The notes under the pieces are model-generated. The model made no database searches, was not told the DNA's origin, and saw only the letters and a list, made by a program, of their open reading frames with translations. 64,000 nucleotides of DNA from Cohnella xylanilytica. Lineage in GTDB: Bacteria; Bacillota; Bacilli; Paenibacillales; Paenibacillaceae. The position numbers and the translations under genes are program-made. Shown here piece by piece: positions 34,893 through 43,150 of the stretch. Location: positions 19,020-83,019 of the forward strand of contig NZ_JACJVR010000011.1 of NCBI RefSeq assembly GCF_014212175.1. The letters run 5' to 3'. Within the stretch, counting starts at the first letter, position 1, and each line of letters begins with the position of its first letter.

Positions 34893-35771
34893 ATGAGAAT
34901 TCGCAAGGCCATCATTCCCGCAGCCGGATTGGGGACCCGATTCCTGCCCGCGACCAAAGCCATGCCCAAGGAAATGCTCCCGATCATCGACAAGCCGGCC
35001 ATTCAATATATCGTGGAAGAGGCCGTCGCATCGGGGATCGAGGATATTCTGATCGTCACCGGCAAAGGCAAACGGGCTATCGAGGACCACTTCGACAGCT
35101 ATTACGAGCTTGAGCAGAACCTGCTTCAGAAGGGGAAGTTCGACCTGCTCTCCGAAGTGCAGCGGGCTTCCGACCTGACGGACATTCACTATATTCGGCA
35201 GAAGGAGCCGAAGGGACTCGGGCACGCGATCTGGTGCGCCCGCAAGTTCATCGGGAACGAGCCGTTCGCCGTCCTGCTCGGGGACGACATCGTGCGTTCC
35301 GAGCCGGTGCCTTGCCTCAAGCAGATGATGAACGTGTTCGAGGAAGTGCAGAGCAGCGTGCTCGCCGTTCAGCGGGTTCCGCAGAACGAGATTTCCCGCT
35401 ACGGCATCGTCGATCCCGCGGAAGGGGCGGATATCGACTCGTCGCTGATCCGCGTCCGCGGGGTCGTCGAGAAGCCGGCCGCCGATAAGGCGCCTTCGAA
35501 CATCGCCATTATGGGACGTTATATTTTGACGCCGGCTATCTTCGATCTTCTGGAGACGCAGAACACCGGGGCGGGCGGGGAGATTCAGCTCACCGACGCC
35601 ATCTTCCGGCTGCTGGGCGACGAGGCCATCTACGCCTACACGTTCGAAGGCAAGCGCTACGACACGGGCGAGAAGATGGGCTACCTGAAGACGATCATCG
35701 ATTTCGCGCTGGAGCGTCCGGATCTGGGGGATCAGGTCAGGGCGTATCTGGAAGAGAAGCTTCGTCCTTAA
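34893..35771 (+). CDS. galU: UTP--glucose-1-phosphate uridylyltransferase
   Basis: The 292-residue enzyme makes UDP-glucose from UTP and glucose 1-phosphate (GtaB/GalU family). The nucleotidyltransferase signature [19 protein letters not shown] is at residues 12-30. Sugar-binding elements include [16 protein letters not shown] and GEIQLTDAI, and the length matches. ATG 34893 follows AGAGAGG. It directly follows ugd, which uses its product. A terminator lies about 145 bp downstream, past a 26-bp tandem repeat array. Confidence 0.95.
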   Translation: MRIRKAIIPAAGLGTRFLPATKAMPKEMLPIIDKPAIQYIVEEAVASGIEDILIVTGKGKRAIEDHFDSYYELEQNLLQKGKFDLLSEVQRASDLTDIHYIRQKEPKGLGHAIWCARKFIGNEPFAVLLGDDIVRSEPVPCLKQMMNVFEEVQSSVLAVQRVPQNEISRYGIVDPAEGADIDSSLIRVRGVVEKPAADKAPSNIAIMGRYILTPAIFDLLETQNTGAGGEIQLTDAIFRLLGDEAIYAYTFEGKRYDTGEKMGYLKTIIDFALERPDLGDQVRAYLEEKLRP

Positions 35772-35802
35772 GGCTAGAAATCGTTAATAGGGTTAGAGGT
35801 TA

Positions 35803-35899
35803 GCAATGATAAATAGATGTGGATGCGAGTAATGGTAATTTGGTGTATGTGCTGGCAATGATAAATTGGTGCAGATACGAGCAATGATAAATAGGCTTT
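35803..35899 (+). repeat. 26-bp tandem repeat array (about 3.7 copies)
   Basis: Units start at 35803, 35829, 35855 and 35881 with exact 26-bp spacing. The consensus is close to GCAATGATAAATTGGTGTAG plus six bases, and copies differ at several positions. The array lies in the galU 3' non-coding region, before the terminator. Confidence 0.85.
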
Positions 35900-35914
35900 A
35901 TGCGCATGAAGCAC

Positions 35915-35956
35915 ATGCCGCTTGTTCCCTTAGGTGGGACAGGCGGTATTTTTTTT
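35915..35956 (+). terminator. terminator of the ugd-galU unit
   Basis: TGCCGCTTGTTCCC pairs imperfectly with GGGACAGGCGGTA, followed by eight T residues. Confidence 0.75.
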
Positions 35957-36244
35957 CGCTTGCGGAGGGGGATGGGCTTGAGAGGAGGTGAGCGATATCG
36001 GACAAGCCCGAACCAAAGAAATGAATTCATACCGCGCTGCAACCGAGCCGACTGCTGAACCTAACCAACTACCGAACCACCAACCGAACCATGATAGCGC
36101 CGAGCGATTTAACGACAACATGATCCGCATTCGTGCCGAACATCAGGACCGCAACCGCCGAAGCAGCCGCAAGTACGCAATCCGCCACAGGTCGCTAACC
36201 AACTAATTCAAGTCTTTAACAAACCAAAATTCGGAGGGATTAAG
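35957..36244 (+). other. gap with no supported gene before the nuclease-like protein
   Basis: The stretch is lower in GC than its neighbours and has a run of ACCGAACCA/CTAACCAAC-like short repeats (about 36035-36090). An open frame from GTG 35988 to 36206 has its start inside GGAGGTG and no recognisable product. GGAGGG just before 36245 belongs to the next gene. Confidence 0.5.
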
Positions 36245-36904
36245 ATGGGAATTACGACTTTCGAAGAACTGTTGGAGAAGCAGAAAAAAGAGGCGAGCGG
36301 CCAAAGACTGGAGATGCTGGGCCGCGATTTGTCCGGGACGAAGAAGCTTGTGGAGACCGTTCTGCTTCCGACTCTCAAAACGTTGGACGGAATCATCCTG
36401 GAGCACGAGATCGTCAGCCAGTCCGGCGTGCGCATTTACATTGACGCCATGTATCCTCCGCTTCTGGCCGCGTTCGAAAGCGACGGATTCGTCGCCCATG
36501 GAGAGAACCTGACCCGAGACAAATTCTCGTTCGAGCGGATGCGGGTGCGCACCATAACCGTAGGCGGCTTCCGCTATGTCCCTTACAGCAACGATGAACT
36601 GGACAAGAGGGCCGAAGCCTGTCGGCGGACGGTGTACGAGCTGCTCGGAAGATACGGCAGCGTCCCCCGCTCCAAACTCTCCAAGCTACCCGTGTACGAA
36701 AGAGAAATCCTTCGCTTCGGGATGACTCTCAACGATTCCTTTTCATTGGCCGAGGCAAGCGAGTGCTTGCTTCTAAGCCAGCGTTCGACAAGTCAGACGC
36801 TGCATCGCATGGTAGAAAAACAGCTGCTAATACCGACTGGAACGGGAGGCATTCGATATCACGGCTATTTTTTAAGCGGGATGGCAATTAGTTACTTTCA
36901 ATAG
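36245..36904 (+). CDS. putative PD-(D/E)xK (DUF559-like) fold protein with C-terminal winged helix
   Basis: The 219-residue protein has a central segment (about 62-135) that follows the pattern of DUF559/very-short-patch-repair-type endonucleases: YIDAMYPPLLAAFESDGFVAH with Asp67, Glu78-x-Asp80 and His85, then R91xxF94xxxR98xR, and a strand GFRYVPYSNDEL. The last 70 residues read as a winged helix-turn-helix (LAEASECLLLSQRSTSQTLHR). An N-terminal helical part (1-40) may dimerise. A nuclease or DNA-binding role is inference from pattern, not from a named family; similar proteins recur in Paenibacillus-type genomes, sometimes labelled regulators. It stands alone between two tandem repeat arrays. 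GGAGGG lies 6 nt before the ATG. Confidence 0.55.
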   Translation: MGITTFEELLEKQKKEASGQRLEMLGRDLSGTKKLVETVLLPTLKTLDGIILEHEIVSQSGVRIYIDAMYPPLLAAFESDGFVAHGENLTRDKFSFERMRVRTITVGGFRYVPYSNDELDKRAEACRRTVYELLGRYGSVPRSKLSKLPVYEREILRFGMTLNDSFSLAEASECLLLSQRSTSQTLHRMVEKQLLIPTGTGGIRYHGYFLSGMAISYFQ

Positions 36905-36927
36905 TGTGGTGAGGCGCGGTCAGAGTG

Positions 36928-37209
36928 GAAGAAACGTCAGTTAGAGAGGCGTGAGGGGCTCCGATTGCGGATGTAACGGAAGAAACGTAAGTTAGAGAGG
37001 CGCGAGGAGCTCCGAAGGGGGATGTAACGGAAGAAACGTCAGTTAGAGAGGCGCAAGGGACTCCGAAGGGGGATGTAACGGAAGAAACGTCAGTTACAGA
37101 GGCGCAAGGGACTCCGAAGGGGGATGTAACGGAAGAAACGTCAGTTACAGAGGCGCAAGGGGCTTCGAAAGGGGATGTAACGGAAGAAACGTCAGTTACA
37201 GAGGCACAG
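36928..37209 (+). repeat. 51-bp tandem repeat array (5.5 copies)
   Basis: Units begin GAAGAAACGT at 36928, 36979, 37030, 37081, 37132 and 37183, each exactly 51 bp apart. Copies 2-5 are the most alike. Every junction carries GTAAC, 13 bp, GTTAC (or GTTAG) as an inverted repeat. The array starts 24 bp after the stop of the nuclease-like gene. The length is a multiple of three, so it can be read as 17-residue repeats on the minus strand, but no start or ribosome binding site supports that. Confidence 0.95.
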
Positions 37210-37311
37210 AAGTCGGGCCACACGGGGGCTGCGAGGAGCGACGAACCCTGACGTAGAGGGCGGCGCGCAATCCGCCACAACAGTAAAATCCCTCCACAAG
37301 CCCGAGCCGTC

Positions 37312-37340
37312 TTGGAAGAAAGGAAGAATTCCTGTAGACT
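37312..37340 (+). promoter_or_regulatory. promoter of pcrB-pcrA
   Basis: TTGGAA (37312-37317) and TAGACT (37335-37340) are 17 bp apart, 25 bp before the pcrB start. Confidence 0.55.
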
Positions 37341-37365
37341 AAGGGTAAACGGCATGGAGGAACGC

Positions 37366-38091
37366 ATGATCGCATTTCCTTCTTTCTATAGTTCATGGAG
37401 ACACGTCTTCAAGCTCGACCCGGATCGGGAGATTAGCGACGAGGCGCTGGACCGGATCTGCCTGTCCGGCACGGACGCGATTCTGGTCGGCGGCTCGAGC
37501 GGGGTGACGTACGACAACACGGTGGAGCTGCTGTCCCGCGTCCGCCGCTACGAAGTGCCGTGCGCGTGCGAGTTGACCGATGCGGCGAGCGCGGTGCCGG
37601 GCTTCGACGGCTACTTCGTGCCGATGGTGCTGAACGCGCCGGGCCGAGACTGGCTCGTCGGCCGGCAGGTCGAGGCGCTCGCGGACTACGGCCACTTGAT
37701 GCCGTGGGAGTCCGTCGCCGGCGAGGCCTACCTCGTGCTGAACCCGGATTGCACGGCGGCGCGGGTGACGGAGGCGACTACCGACCTGTCGCCGTCCCAA
37801 GTGGCGGCCTACGCCCAGCTCGCGGACAAGCTGTGGCGCGTGCCCGTGCTGTACGTCGAATACAGCGGCACATTCGGCGACATGGCCCTCGTCCGCCGCG
37901 CCCGCCAGGAGCTGCGCCAGGCGCAATTGTTCTACGGAGGCGGCATCCGCACGCCGGAGCAGGCCGCCCAAGCCGCCGAAGCGGCCGACACGGTCGTCGT
38001 CGGCAACGTCGTCTACGACGATCTGAAGGCGGCTCTATCCACGGTCGAAGCCGTGAGACAACGCGTAAAGGAGCAAGACCATGTTTTTTGA
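37366..38091 (+). CDS. pcrB: heptaprenylglyceryl phosphate synthase
   Basis: The 241-residue TIM-barrel enzyme transfers a heptaprenyl group to sn-glycerol 1-phosphate, giving an archaeal-type ether lipid precursor in Bacillales. Recognisable parts: FKLDPDREI, the phosphate-binding [39 protein letters not shown], and [13 protein letters not shown] near the end. ATG 37366 lies behind GGAGGA. It overlaps pcrA by 11 bp, the usual arrangement in this group. Confidence 0.95.
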   Translation: MIAFPSFYSSWRHVFKLDPDREISDEALDRICLSGTDAILVGGSSGVTYDNTVELLSRVRRYEVPCACELTDAASAVPGFDGYFVPMVLNAPGRDWLVGRQVEALADYGHLMPWESVAGEAYLVLNPDCTAARVTEATTDLSPSQVAAYAQLADKLWRVPVLYVEYSGTFGDMALVRRARQELRQAQLFYGGGIRTPEQAAQAAEAADTVVVGNVVYDDLKAALSTVEAVRQRVKEQDHVF

Positions 38092-40537
38092 ACCGGCACA
38101 CGAATCCGATCCCGCGGCGAACGAGAGCCAACAAGGCTTCGGCGTCGGGGTGAACATAGACGAAGCGATCAAGAAGCTGAACCCGAAGCAGCGCGAGGCG
38201 GCCGTCGCCACCGAAGGGCCGCTGCTCATCATGGCCGGCGCGGGCAGCGGCAAAACCCGGGTGCTCACGCACCGGATCGCGTACCTGATCGCGAAGCGCA
38301 TCGCGGCTCCCTGGAGCATCCTCGCCATCACCTTCACGAACAAGGCCGCGCGCGAGATGCAGGAGCGGGTGTCTCACCTCGTCGGCCCGTCCGGGCGCGA
38401 CATCTGGGTGAGCACGTTCCACTCGATGTGCGTCCGCATCCTGCGCCGCGATATCGAGAGAATCGGCTTCAGCTCCAACTTCAGCATTCTGGATTCGGCC
38501 GACCAGCTGTCGGTCATCCGCAACATCATGAAGGAGCAGAACATCGACACGAAGAAGTTCGAGCCGAAGGCGATCCAGGCGTTGATGAGCGGCGCGAAGA
38601 ACGAGCTGATCACCCCCGAGCAGTACGAAGCTCGGGCCGGCGATTATTTTCAGACGATTACGGCCAAGGTCTACACCCAATATCAGAAGCGCCTGAAGAG
38701 CAACAACGCGCTCGACTTCGACGATCTCATCATGACGACGATCCAGCTGTTCAAGGACGTCCCGGAAGTGCTGGACTTCTACCAGAATAAGTTCAAATAC
38801 ATTCACGTGGACGAGTATCAGGACACGAACCGGGCCCAGTACATGCTCTGCCGGATGCTCGCGAGCAAGCACCACAACATCTGCGTCGTCGGCGACAGCG
38901 ACCAGTCGATCTACCGGTGGCGCGGAGCGGACATCACGAACATCCTCAACTTCGAGAAGGACTATCCGGAAGCGCAGACGATCCTGCTCGAGCAGAACTA
39001 CCGTTCGACGTCCAACATCCTCGAAGCCGCCAACCAGGTCATCAAGAACAATATGGGGCGCAAGGCCAAGAACTTGTGGACGGACCAGCCCGGCGGCGAG
39101 AAAATCACGGTCTACCAAGGCGACTCCGAGCATGAGGAAGGGTACTTCGTGGCGGCCGAGATCAAGCGCAACCGGCAGAACGCCCGGCGGTACGGCGATC
39201 ATGCGATTCTGTACCGGACCAACGCGCAGTCCCGGGTCATCGAGGAAATTCTGATCAAGTCGGAGATTCCTTACCAGATCGTCGGAGGCACGAAGTTCTA
39301 CGACCGCAAGGAGATCAAGGACATTCTCGCCTACCTGCGCCTCATCTCCAACCCGGACGACGATATCAGCCTCAACCGGATTATCAACGTGCCGAAGCGG
39401 GGACTCGGCGACACGACGATGGCGAAGGTGCAGGAGGAGGCGGCGCGCCGGGGCATCTCGATCTACCGGCTGCTCTCCGAGGGAGACGGCTTGCTCGGGG
39501 ACGGCCTCTACCATCTGGACATTCAGGGACGCGCGAAGAGCGCGCTGTCGAGCTTCCGCTACCTGATCGCCAACCTGACCGCGATGGTCGACTACCTGTC
39601 CGTGACCGAATTGACCGAGAAGATGCTCGAGATGACGGAGTACCGGCTGGAGCTGCAACGGGAGAATACGCTGGAGTCGAAGGCCCGCCTGGAAAATATC
39701 GAGGAATTCCTGTCCGTCACCCAGGAATTCGAGAAGCGCAGCGACGACAAGTCCCTCGTCGCGTTCCTGACGGACCTCGCGCTCATCGCCGATATCGACT
39801 CGATGAACGATGACGAGGAAGAGGGCGGAGACGCCGTCGTGCTCATGACGATGCACAGCGCGAAGGGGCTGGAGTTCCCCGTCGTGTTCATCGTCGGCAT
39901 GGAGGAGGGCATCTTCCCCGGAAGCCGCGCGTTCATGGACAACGACGAGATGGAAGAAGAGCGCCGTCTCGCGTACGTCGGCATCACGCGCGCCGAGAAG
40001 AAGCTGTACCTGACCTGCGCGCGCATGCGGCTGCTCTACGGACAGACGAAGAGCAACCCGCCTTCGCGCTTCCTTCAGGAGATTCCGAACGAGCTGAAGG
40101 AAGCGGTCGAGCCGCCGGGCGGCCGCATTCAAGGCTCCTACGGCGGAGGCGCTTCTCGGCTGGGCTACGGCGGAGGCAGCGGAGGCGGGGCCGGCTACGG
40201 CGGCGGAGGCGGCTACGGGGCCCGAAGCGGCGGTCAGCCGGGCTTCGGCGGCCGGCCGTCGGCGCCGCAGACTGTCGGCGGCTTCGGCTCGCGGCCGGCG
40301 TCCTCCGCGGGAGGCGCCCGCGTCGTGCCGCAGCCGGGAGCGCCGAAGCCGGCCGCGGCCGGGCAGGGCGGCCTGTCCGTCGCCGCCGGCGACAAGGTGC
40401 AGCACGCCAAGTGGGGCGTGGGCACGGTCGTCGCCGTGAAGGGAACCGGCAACGACACGGAGCTGCAGATCGCATTCCCGGCGCCGGTCGGGGTGAAGCG
40501 GCTGCTCGCGGCGTTCGCTCCGGTTACGAAGCTGTAA
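38081..40537 (+). CDS. pcrA: ATP-dependent DNA helicase PcrA
   Basis: The 818-residue UvrD/PcrA superfamily 1A helicase unwinds DNA 3' to 5' in repair and plasmid replication. Motifs: [12 protein letters not shown], Ia [75 protein letters not shown]. The C-terminus has a long Gly/Tyr/Ser-rich linker (about 685-755) and then the usual Tudor-like tail ([15 protein letters not shown]) that contacts RNA polymerase in relatives. The Gly-rich linker is longer than in Bacillus. ATG 38081 follows AAGGAG. ligA, normally next, is 20 kb away. Confidence 0.97.
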   Translation: MFFEPAHESDPAANESQQGFGVGVNIDEAIKKLNPKQREAAVATEGPLLIMAGAGSGKTRVLTHRIAYLIAKRIAAPWSILAITFTNKAAREMQERVSHLVGPSGRDIWVSTFHSMCVRILRRDIERIGFSSNFSILDSADQLSVIRNIMKEQNIDTKKFEPKAIQALMSGAKNELITPEQYEARAGDYFQTITAKVYTQYQKRLKSNNALDFDDLIMTTIQLFKDVPEVLDFYQNKFKYIHVDEYQDTNRAQYMLCRMLASKHHNICVVGDSDQSIYRWRGADITNILNFEKDYPEAQTILLEQNYRSTSNILEAANQVIKNNMGRKAKNLWTDQPGGEKITVYQGDSEHEEGYFVAAEIKRNRQNARRYGDHAILYRTNAQSRVIEEILIKSEIPYQIVGGTKFYDRKEIKDILAYLRLISNPDDDISLNRIINVPKRGLGDTTMAKVQEEAARRGISIYRLLSEGDGLLGDGLYHLDIQGRAKSALSSFRYLIANLTAMVDYLSVTELTEKMLEMTEYRLELQRENTLESKARLENIEEFLSVTQEFEKRSDDKSLVAFLTDLALIADIDSMNDDEEEGGDAVVLMTMHSAKGLEFPVVFIVGMEEGIFPGSRAFMDNDEMEEERRLAYVGITRAEKKLYLTCARMRLLYGQTKSNPPSRFLQEIPNELKEAVEPPGGRIQGSYGGGASRLGYGGGSGGGAGYGGGGGYGARSGGQPGFGGRPSAPQTVGGFGSRPASSAGGARVVPQPGAPKPAAAGQGGLSVAAGDKVQHAKWGVGTVVAVKGTGNDTELQIAFPAPVGVKRLLAAFAPVTKL

Positions 40538-40563
40538 GATCGTCGCGGATCGCCGCTATCTTC

Positions 40564-40598
40564 AAGCGCCTCCTTGCCAAGGGGGCGCTTGTTCTTTC
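40564..40598 (+). terminator. terminator after pcrA
   Basis: AAGCGCC (40564-40570) pairs with GGCGCTT (40584-40590), with an inner CCTT/AAGG stem, followed by GTTCTTTC. Confidence 0.65.
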
Positions 40599-40671
40599 TA
40601 TGCTCCTCCAGGCAGGCGAGGCGCAGCCGGATACGGCTCCAGCGCGAGAGAGGCCGTCGCCGCGACTCTCA

Positions 40672-40700
40672 TTGACGAGCGAAGGGGCATCGGCTACAAT
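40672..40700 (+). promoter_or_regulatory. promoter of the iron alcohol dehydrogenase gene
   Basis: TTGACG (40672-40677), 17 bp, TACAAT (40695-40700). The operator palindrome begins 9 bp after the -10. Confidence 0.75.
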
Positions 40701-40709
40701 ACTAATATA

Positions 40710-40723
40710 TGTTGTATACAACA
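40710..40723. promoter_or_regulatory. GntR operator site 1
   Basis: TGTTGTATACAACA is a perfect 14-bp palindrome placed where transcription would start. Related sites lie at 42754-42767 and 42848-42861 at the same distance from their -10 hexamers. Confidence 0.7.
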
Positions 40724-40752
40724 TCCAAGAACATTCGAAGGAGTCGAACGCG

Positions 40753-41913
40753 ATGAACCTCTATGGCTTTCAAACCGCACGACGAATCGTAAGCGGATGC
40801 AACAGCCTTCAATCTTTGCGCGACCATCTGGGGCCGCTGGCCCAAGCGAAGTCCGCGCTGCTGATCACGCAGGCGAGCCTGCTCCGCTTCGGCTTCGTTC
40901 AAGAGATTCTCGACCAGCTCTCCGGCTTGGGAATCGAGACGGATACGCTGACCGACGTGCTGCCCGAGCCGACCGCGGCGAACATCGAGGAGATGCACGA
41001 GAAGATCCGCCATCGGCCCTTCGAGCTCTATATCGGAGTCGGCGGGGGCAGCGTGCTGGACGCGACGAAGATTCTGTCGGTGCTCAAAACCAACGACAAG
41101 AAGGTCGTCGACTTGCTGGGCACCGATCTCGTGGACCGTCCCGGGGTGCCGACCGTGCTGATCCCGACGACTTCGGGCACCGGCTCCGAAGTAACTCCGA
41201 ACGCGATCGTGACGCTTCCGGACGAGGAGCTGAAGATCGGAATCGTCAGCCGCTACCTGCTCCCGGAGCTCGTCGTGATGGACCCGGTCCTGACGCGGGG
41301 GCTGCCGAAGCCGATCACGGCGGCGACGGGGATGGATGCGTTCACGCACTCCTTCGAATCGTTCATCTCGAACAAGGCGAATCCGATCAGCGACATGTTC
41401 GCGCTGGAATCGATCCGTCTCATCTCCCGCAGCATCGCCGCGGCCTATCATGACGGGGCCGATCTGGAAGCGCGCGAGCGCATGATGATCGGGTCGATGT
41501 ACGGGGGGATGGCCCTGACGAGCGCGGGTACGGCGGCGGTTCACGCTCTCGCGTATCCGCTCGGGGGCAAGTACAACATCCCCCACGGGGTGGCCAATTC
41601 GATGCTGCTGCCGCACGTGACCGAATTCAATCTGGACGTCATCACAGAGCGGCTTGTTCCGGTCGCGGAGGCGATGGGACTGACCCGCGGAGAGATCGGC
41701 GCGGAGGAAGCTTCCCGGCTCGTAATCGACCAGCTGCTCGCATGGACGCGGGAGCTGGACATCCCTCAGAACCTGGAGTCGTACGGAGTGACGCCCGCGG
41801 ACGTGCCCGCCCTGGCGGAAGCCGCGATGAAGGTAACGAGGCTGCTGAACAACAATCCGAAGAAGGTGTCGGAGGAGGATGCGGCGGCCATCTACCGGAA
41901 GCTGCTCCCCTAA
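40753..41913 (+). CDS. iron-containing (group III) alcohol dehydrogenase
   Basis: The 386-residue enzyme belongs to the Fe-dependent dehydrogenases that reduce aldehydes or oxidise alcohols and hydroxyacids with NAD(P). Features: the dinucleotide-binding IGVGGGSVLDATK, TSGTGSEVTPNAIVT, and the metal-ligand region TGMDAFTHSFES followed by KYNIPHGVANS. ATG 40753 lies behind GAAGGAG. It has its own GntR-type operator and belongs with the acidic-sugar catabolic island, but the substrate cannot be told from sequence. Confidence 0.92.
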   Translation: MNLYGFQTARRIVSGCNSLQSLRDHLGPLAQAKSALLITQASLLRFGFVQEILDQLSGLGIETDTLTDVLPEPTAANIEEMHEKIRHRPFELYIGVGGGSVLDATKILSVLKTNDKKVVDLLGTDLVDRPGVPTVLIPTTSGTGSEVTPNAIVTLPDEELKIGIVSRYLLPELVVMDPVLTRGLPKPITAATGMDAFTHSFESFISNKANPISDMFALESIRLISRSIAAAYHDGADLEARERMMIGSMYGGMALTSAGTAAVHALAYPLGGKYNIPHGVANSMLLPHVTEFNLDVITERLVPVAEAMGLTRGEIGAEEASRLVIDQLLAWTRELDIPQNLESYGVTPADVPALAEAAMKVTRLLNNNPKKVSEEDAAAIYRKLLP

Positions 41914-41924
41914 TCCGGCGACCC

Positions 41925-41962
41925 AAAAAGGCAGCCCGCTCCCGAGAGGGAACGGGCTGCCT
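41925..41962 (-). terminator. terminator of gntR (bidirectional)
   Basis: AGGCAGCCCG...CGGGCTGCCT with an inner TCCC/GGGA stem; the minus strand continues TTTTTGGG, so it mainly ends the gntR transcript, while also facing the alcohol dehydrogenase gene. Confidence 0.85.
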
Positions 41963-41987
41963 ATTGGCGCGTTCGCGGGGGTCTCGC

Positions 41988-42674
41988 TTAGATAACCCCG
42001 CCGTTGCGGTTGATTTTCTCGATCAAGCCGGTTCGTGAATCCTCCAGATGCTTCCGGATCACTTCCTTCATCCGGCCGACGTCCCCGGTCTTGATCGCTT
42101 CGATGATGCGCTGGTGCTGGTTGATGGCCGAGACGACCATCTCCTTGGAGATCAGCGAGTTCTTCGCGGCCAGGAAGCGGTAGTTCATCAGGTTCTTGTA
42201 GATCCCGATGTTCTTGGCGTTGCCGCCCAGCTTCATGAATTCCAGGTGGAACGCGAGATTGTAATCTCTCTGAAGGTACTCGTCCAGAGGCAGCGTCTCC
42301 AGCTCCTGCAGCGATTGGGCGACGACCTGCTCCATGCCCTGCAGCTTGACCGGCAATTCGTCCGGCGGAACGGCTCCCAGCTTGTCGACGACCCAGAATT
42401 CCAGCATGAGGCGGGTGTCCATGATGTCCATGACGTCCTCGGCCTCGATCGCGTTGACGAACGTCCCGACCTTCGAGACGGTCTTCACCAGGCCGTCCAT
42501 CTCCAGCCGGTTCAGAGCGTCCCGGATCGGCGTGCGGCTGACTCCCAGCTGCTGGGACAGCTCGGGGATATAGAGCTTCTGGTTCGCCTGGAATTCCCGG
42601 TGAATGATTTTCTCCTTGAGAATCGTATACGTTTTATCCCAGAGGTTGGAGGTATCGATCTTGGGCAGATCCAT
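41988..42674 (-). CDS. GntR-family (FadR/FCD type) transcriptional regulator
   Basis: The 228-residue protein has a winged helix at its N-terminus (ELSQQLGVSRTPIRDALNRLE, about residues 38-58, is the core) and an FCD-type all-helical ligand domain with metal/ligand His and Asp positions (AFHLEFMKLGG, NQHQRIIEAI). The start is taken as ATG 42674; GTG 42683 is only 2 nt from AAGGAG. It likely binds the GTATAC-centred palindromes at its own promoter, at the alcohol dehydrogenase promoter and at the divergent dehydrogenase promoter. FCD regulators usually respond to hydroxy- or sugar acids. Confidence 0.92.
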   Translation of the reverse strand: MDLPKIDTSNLWDKTYTILKEKIIHREFQANQKLYIPELSQQLGVSRTPIRDALNRLEMDGLVKTVSKVGTFVNAIEAEDVMDIMDTRLMLEFWVVDKLGAVPPDELPVKLQGMEQVVAQSLQELETLPLDEYLQRDYNLAFHLEFMKLGGNAKNIGIYKNLMNYRFLAAKNSLISKEMVVSAINQHQRIIEAIKTGDVGRMKEVIRKHLEDSRTGLIEKINRNGGVI

Positions 42675-42753
42675 CGTGAGCACGGCTCCTTCATGCGTTC
42701 TGCGAAGCGGGGGCGAGAAGGCCCGGAACGGCTTGCGTGAAAAGCAGGGTTGT

Positions 42754-42767
42754 TGTTGTATACATGA
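42754..42767. promoter_or_regulatory. GntR operator site 2 (gntR promoter)
   Basis: TGTTGTATACATGA shares 12 of 14 bases with site 1. It lies just downstream of the minus-strand gntR -10, so it would give autoregulation. Confidence 0.65.
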
Positions 42768-42775
42768 TATTTCTT

Positions 42776-42804
42776 ATGTTACATGAGCCTCCGACAACCG
42801 TCAA
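42776..42804 (-). promoter_or_regulatory. promoter of gntR
   Basis: On the minus strand: TTGACG (42804-42799), 17 bp, TAACAT (42781-42776). It is back to back with the divergent promoter: the two -35 hexamers form CGTCAATTCATTGACG. Confidence 0.65.
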
Positions 42805-42808
42805 TTCA

Positions 42809-42837
42809 TTGACGAACCGGGGGAGATGGGCTATAGT
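42809..42837 (+). promoter_or_regulatory. promoter of the dehydrogenase-led catabolic operon
   Basis: TTGACG (42809-42814), 17 bp, TATAGT (42832-42837), with the GTATAC operator starting 11 bp after the -10. The leader to the first start codon is about 300 nt. Confidence 0.75.
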
Positions 42838-42847
42838 TATCGTTGGA

Positions 42848-42861
42848 TGATGTATACAACG
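42848..42861. promoter_or_regulatory. GntR operator site 3
   Basis: TGATGTATACAACG shares 12 of 14 bases with site 1 and covers the expected transcription start. The leader that follows (42862-43150) holds no gene; a CRE-like TCTAAAGCGTTTCCATT lies at about 43097-43113. Confidence 0.65.
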
Positions 42862-43150
42862 TACAACAATCAATTTAGGCATTGCCAAGCCGCTCGGGGA
42901 AAGGAAGGGGGGGCTGCCCCTGCAAAGGCGGGCGGGGAGAACCGTTGGAAGCGGATGATTCCTGAGGTTGATAGAGAACGCAGCCTAAGGACCGAAGCGA
43001 CGGGATTCGGATTGAAGCCATGAACGAGACTTCCGAATTCACCTATTCCAGGAAGTCCGTTAGCGAAAGGTCTTGCGTCGTTTTTTTATCCCGAAATCTA
43101 AAGCGTTTCCATTTCCGTATCGCGCGCAAGGCAAGGAGGCGATAAGCCCG

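Noticed and set aside
35988..36206. 72-codon frame before the nuclease-like gene
   Set aside because: The GTG start lies inside GGAGGTG, the composition is driven by short ACCGAACCA-like repeats, and no family is recognised.
36928..37209. 51-bp array considered as a CRISPR
   Set aside because: The units are contiguous and alike over their whole length; there are no unique spacers and no cas genes.
36888..37367. Minus-strand frame of 17-residue Ser/Thr/Val repeats over the 51-bp array
   Set aside because: No ribosome binding site at a sensible start; it exists because the unit length is a multiple of three.
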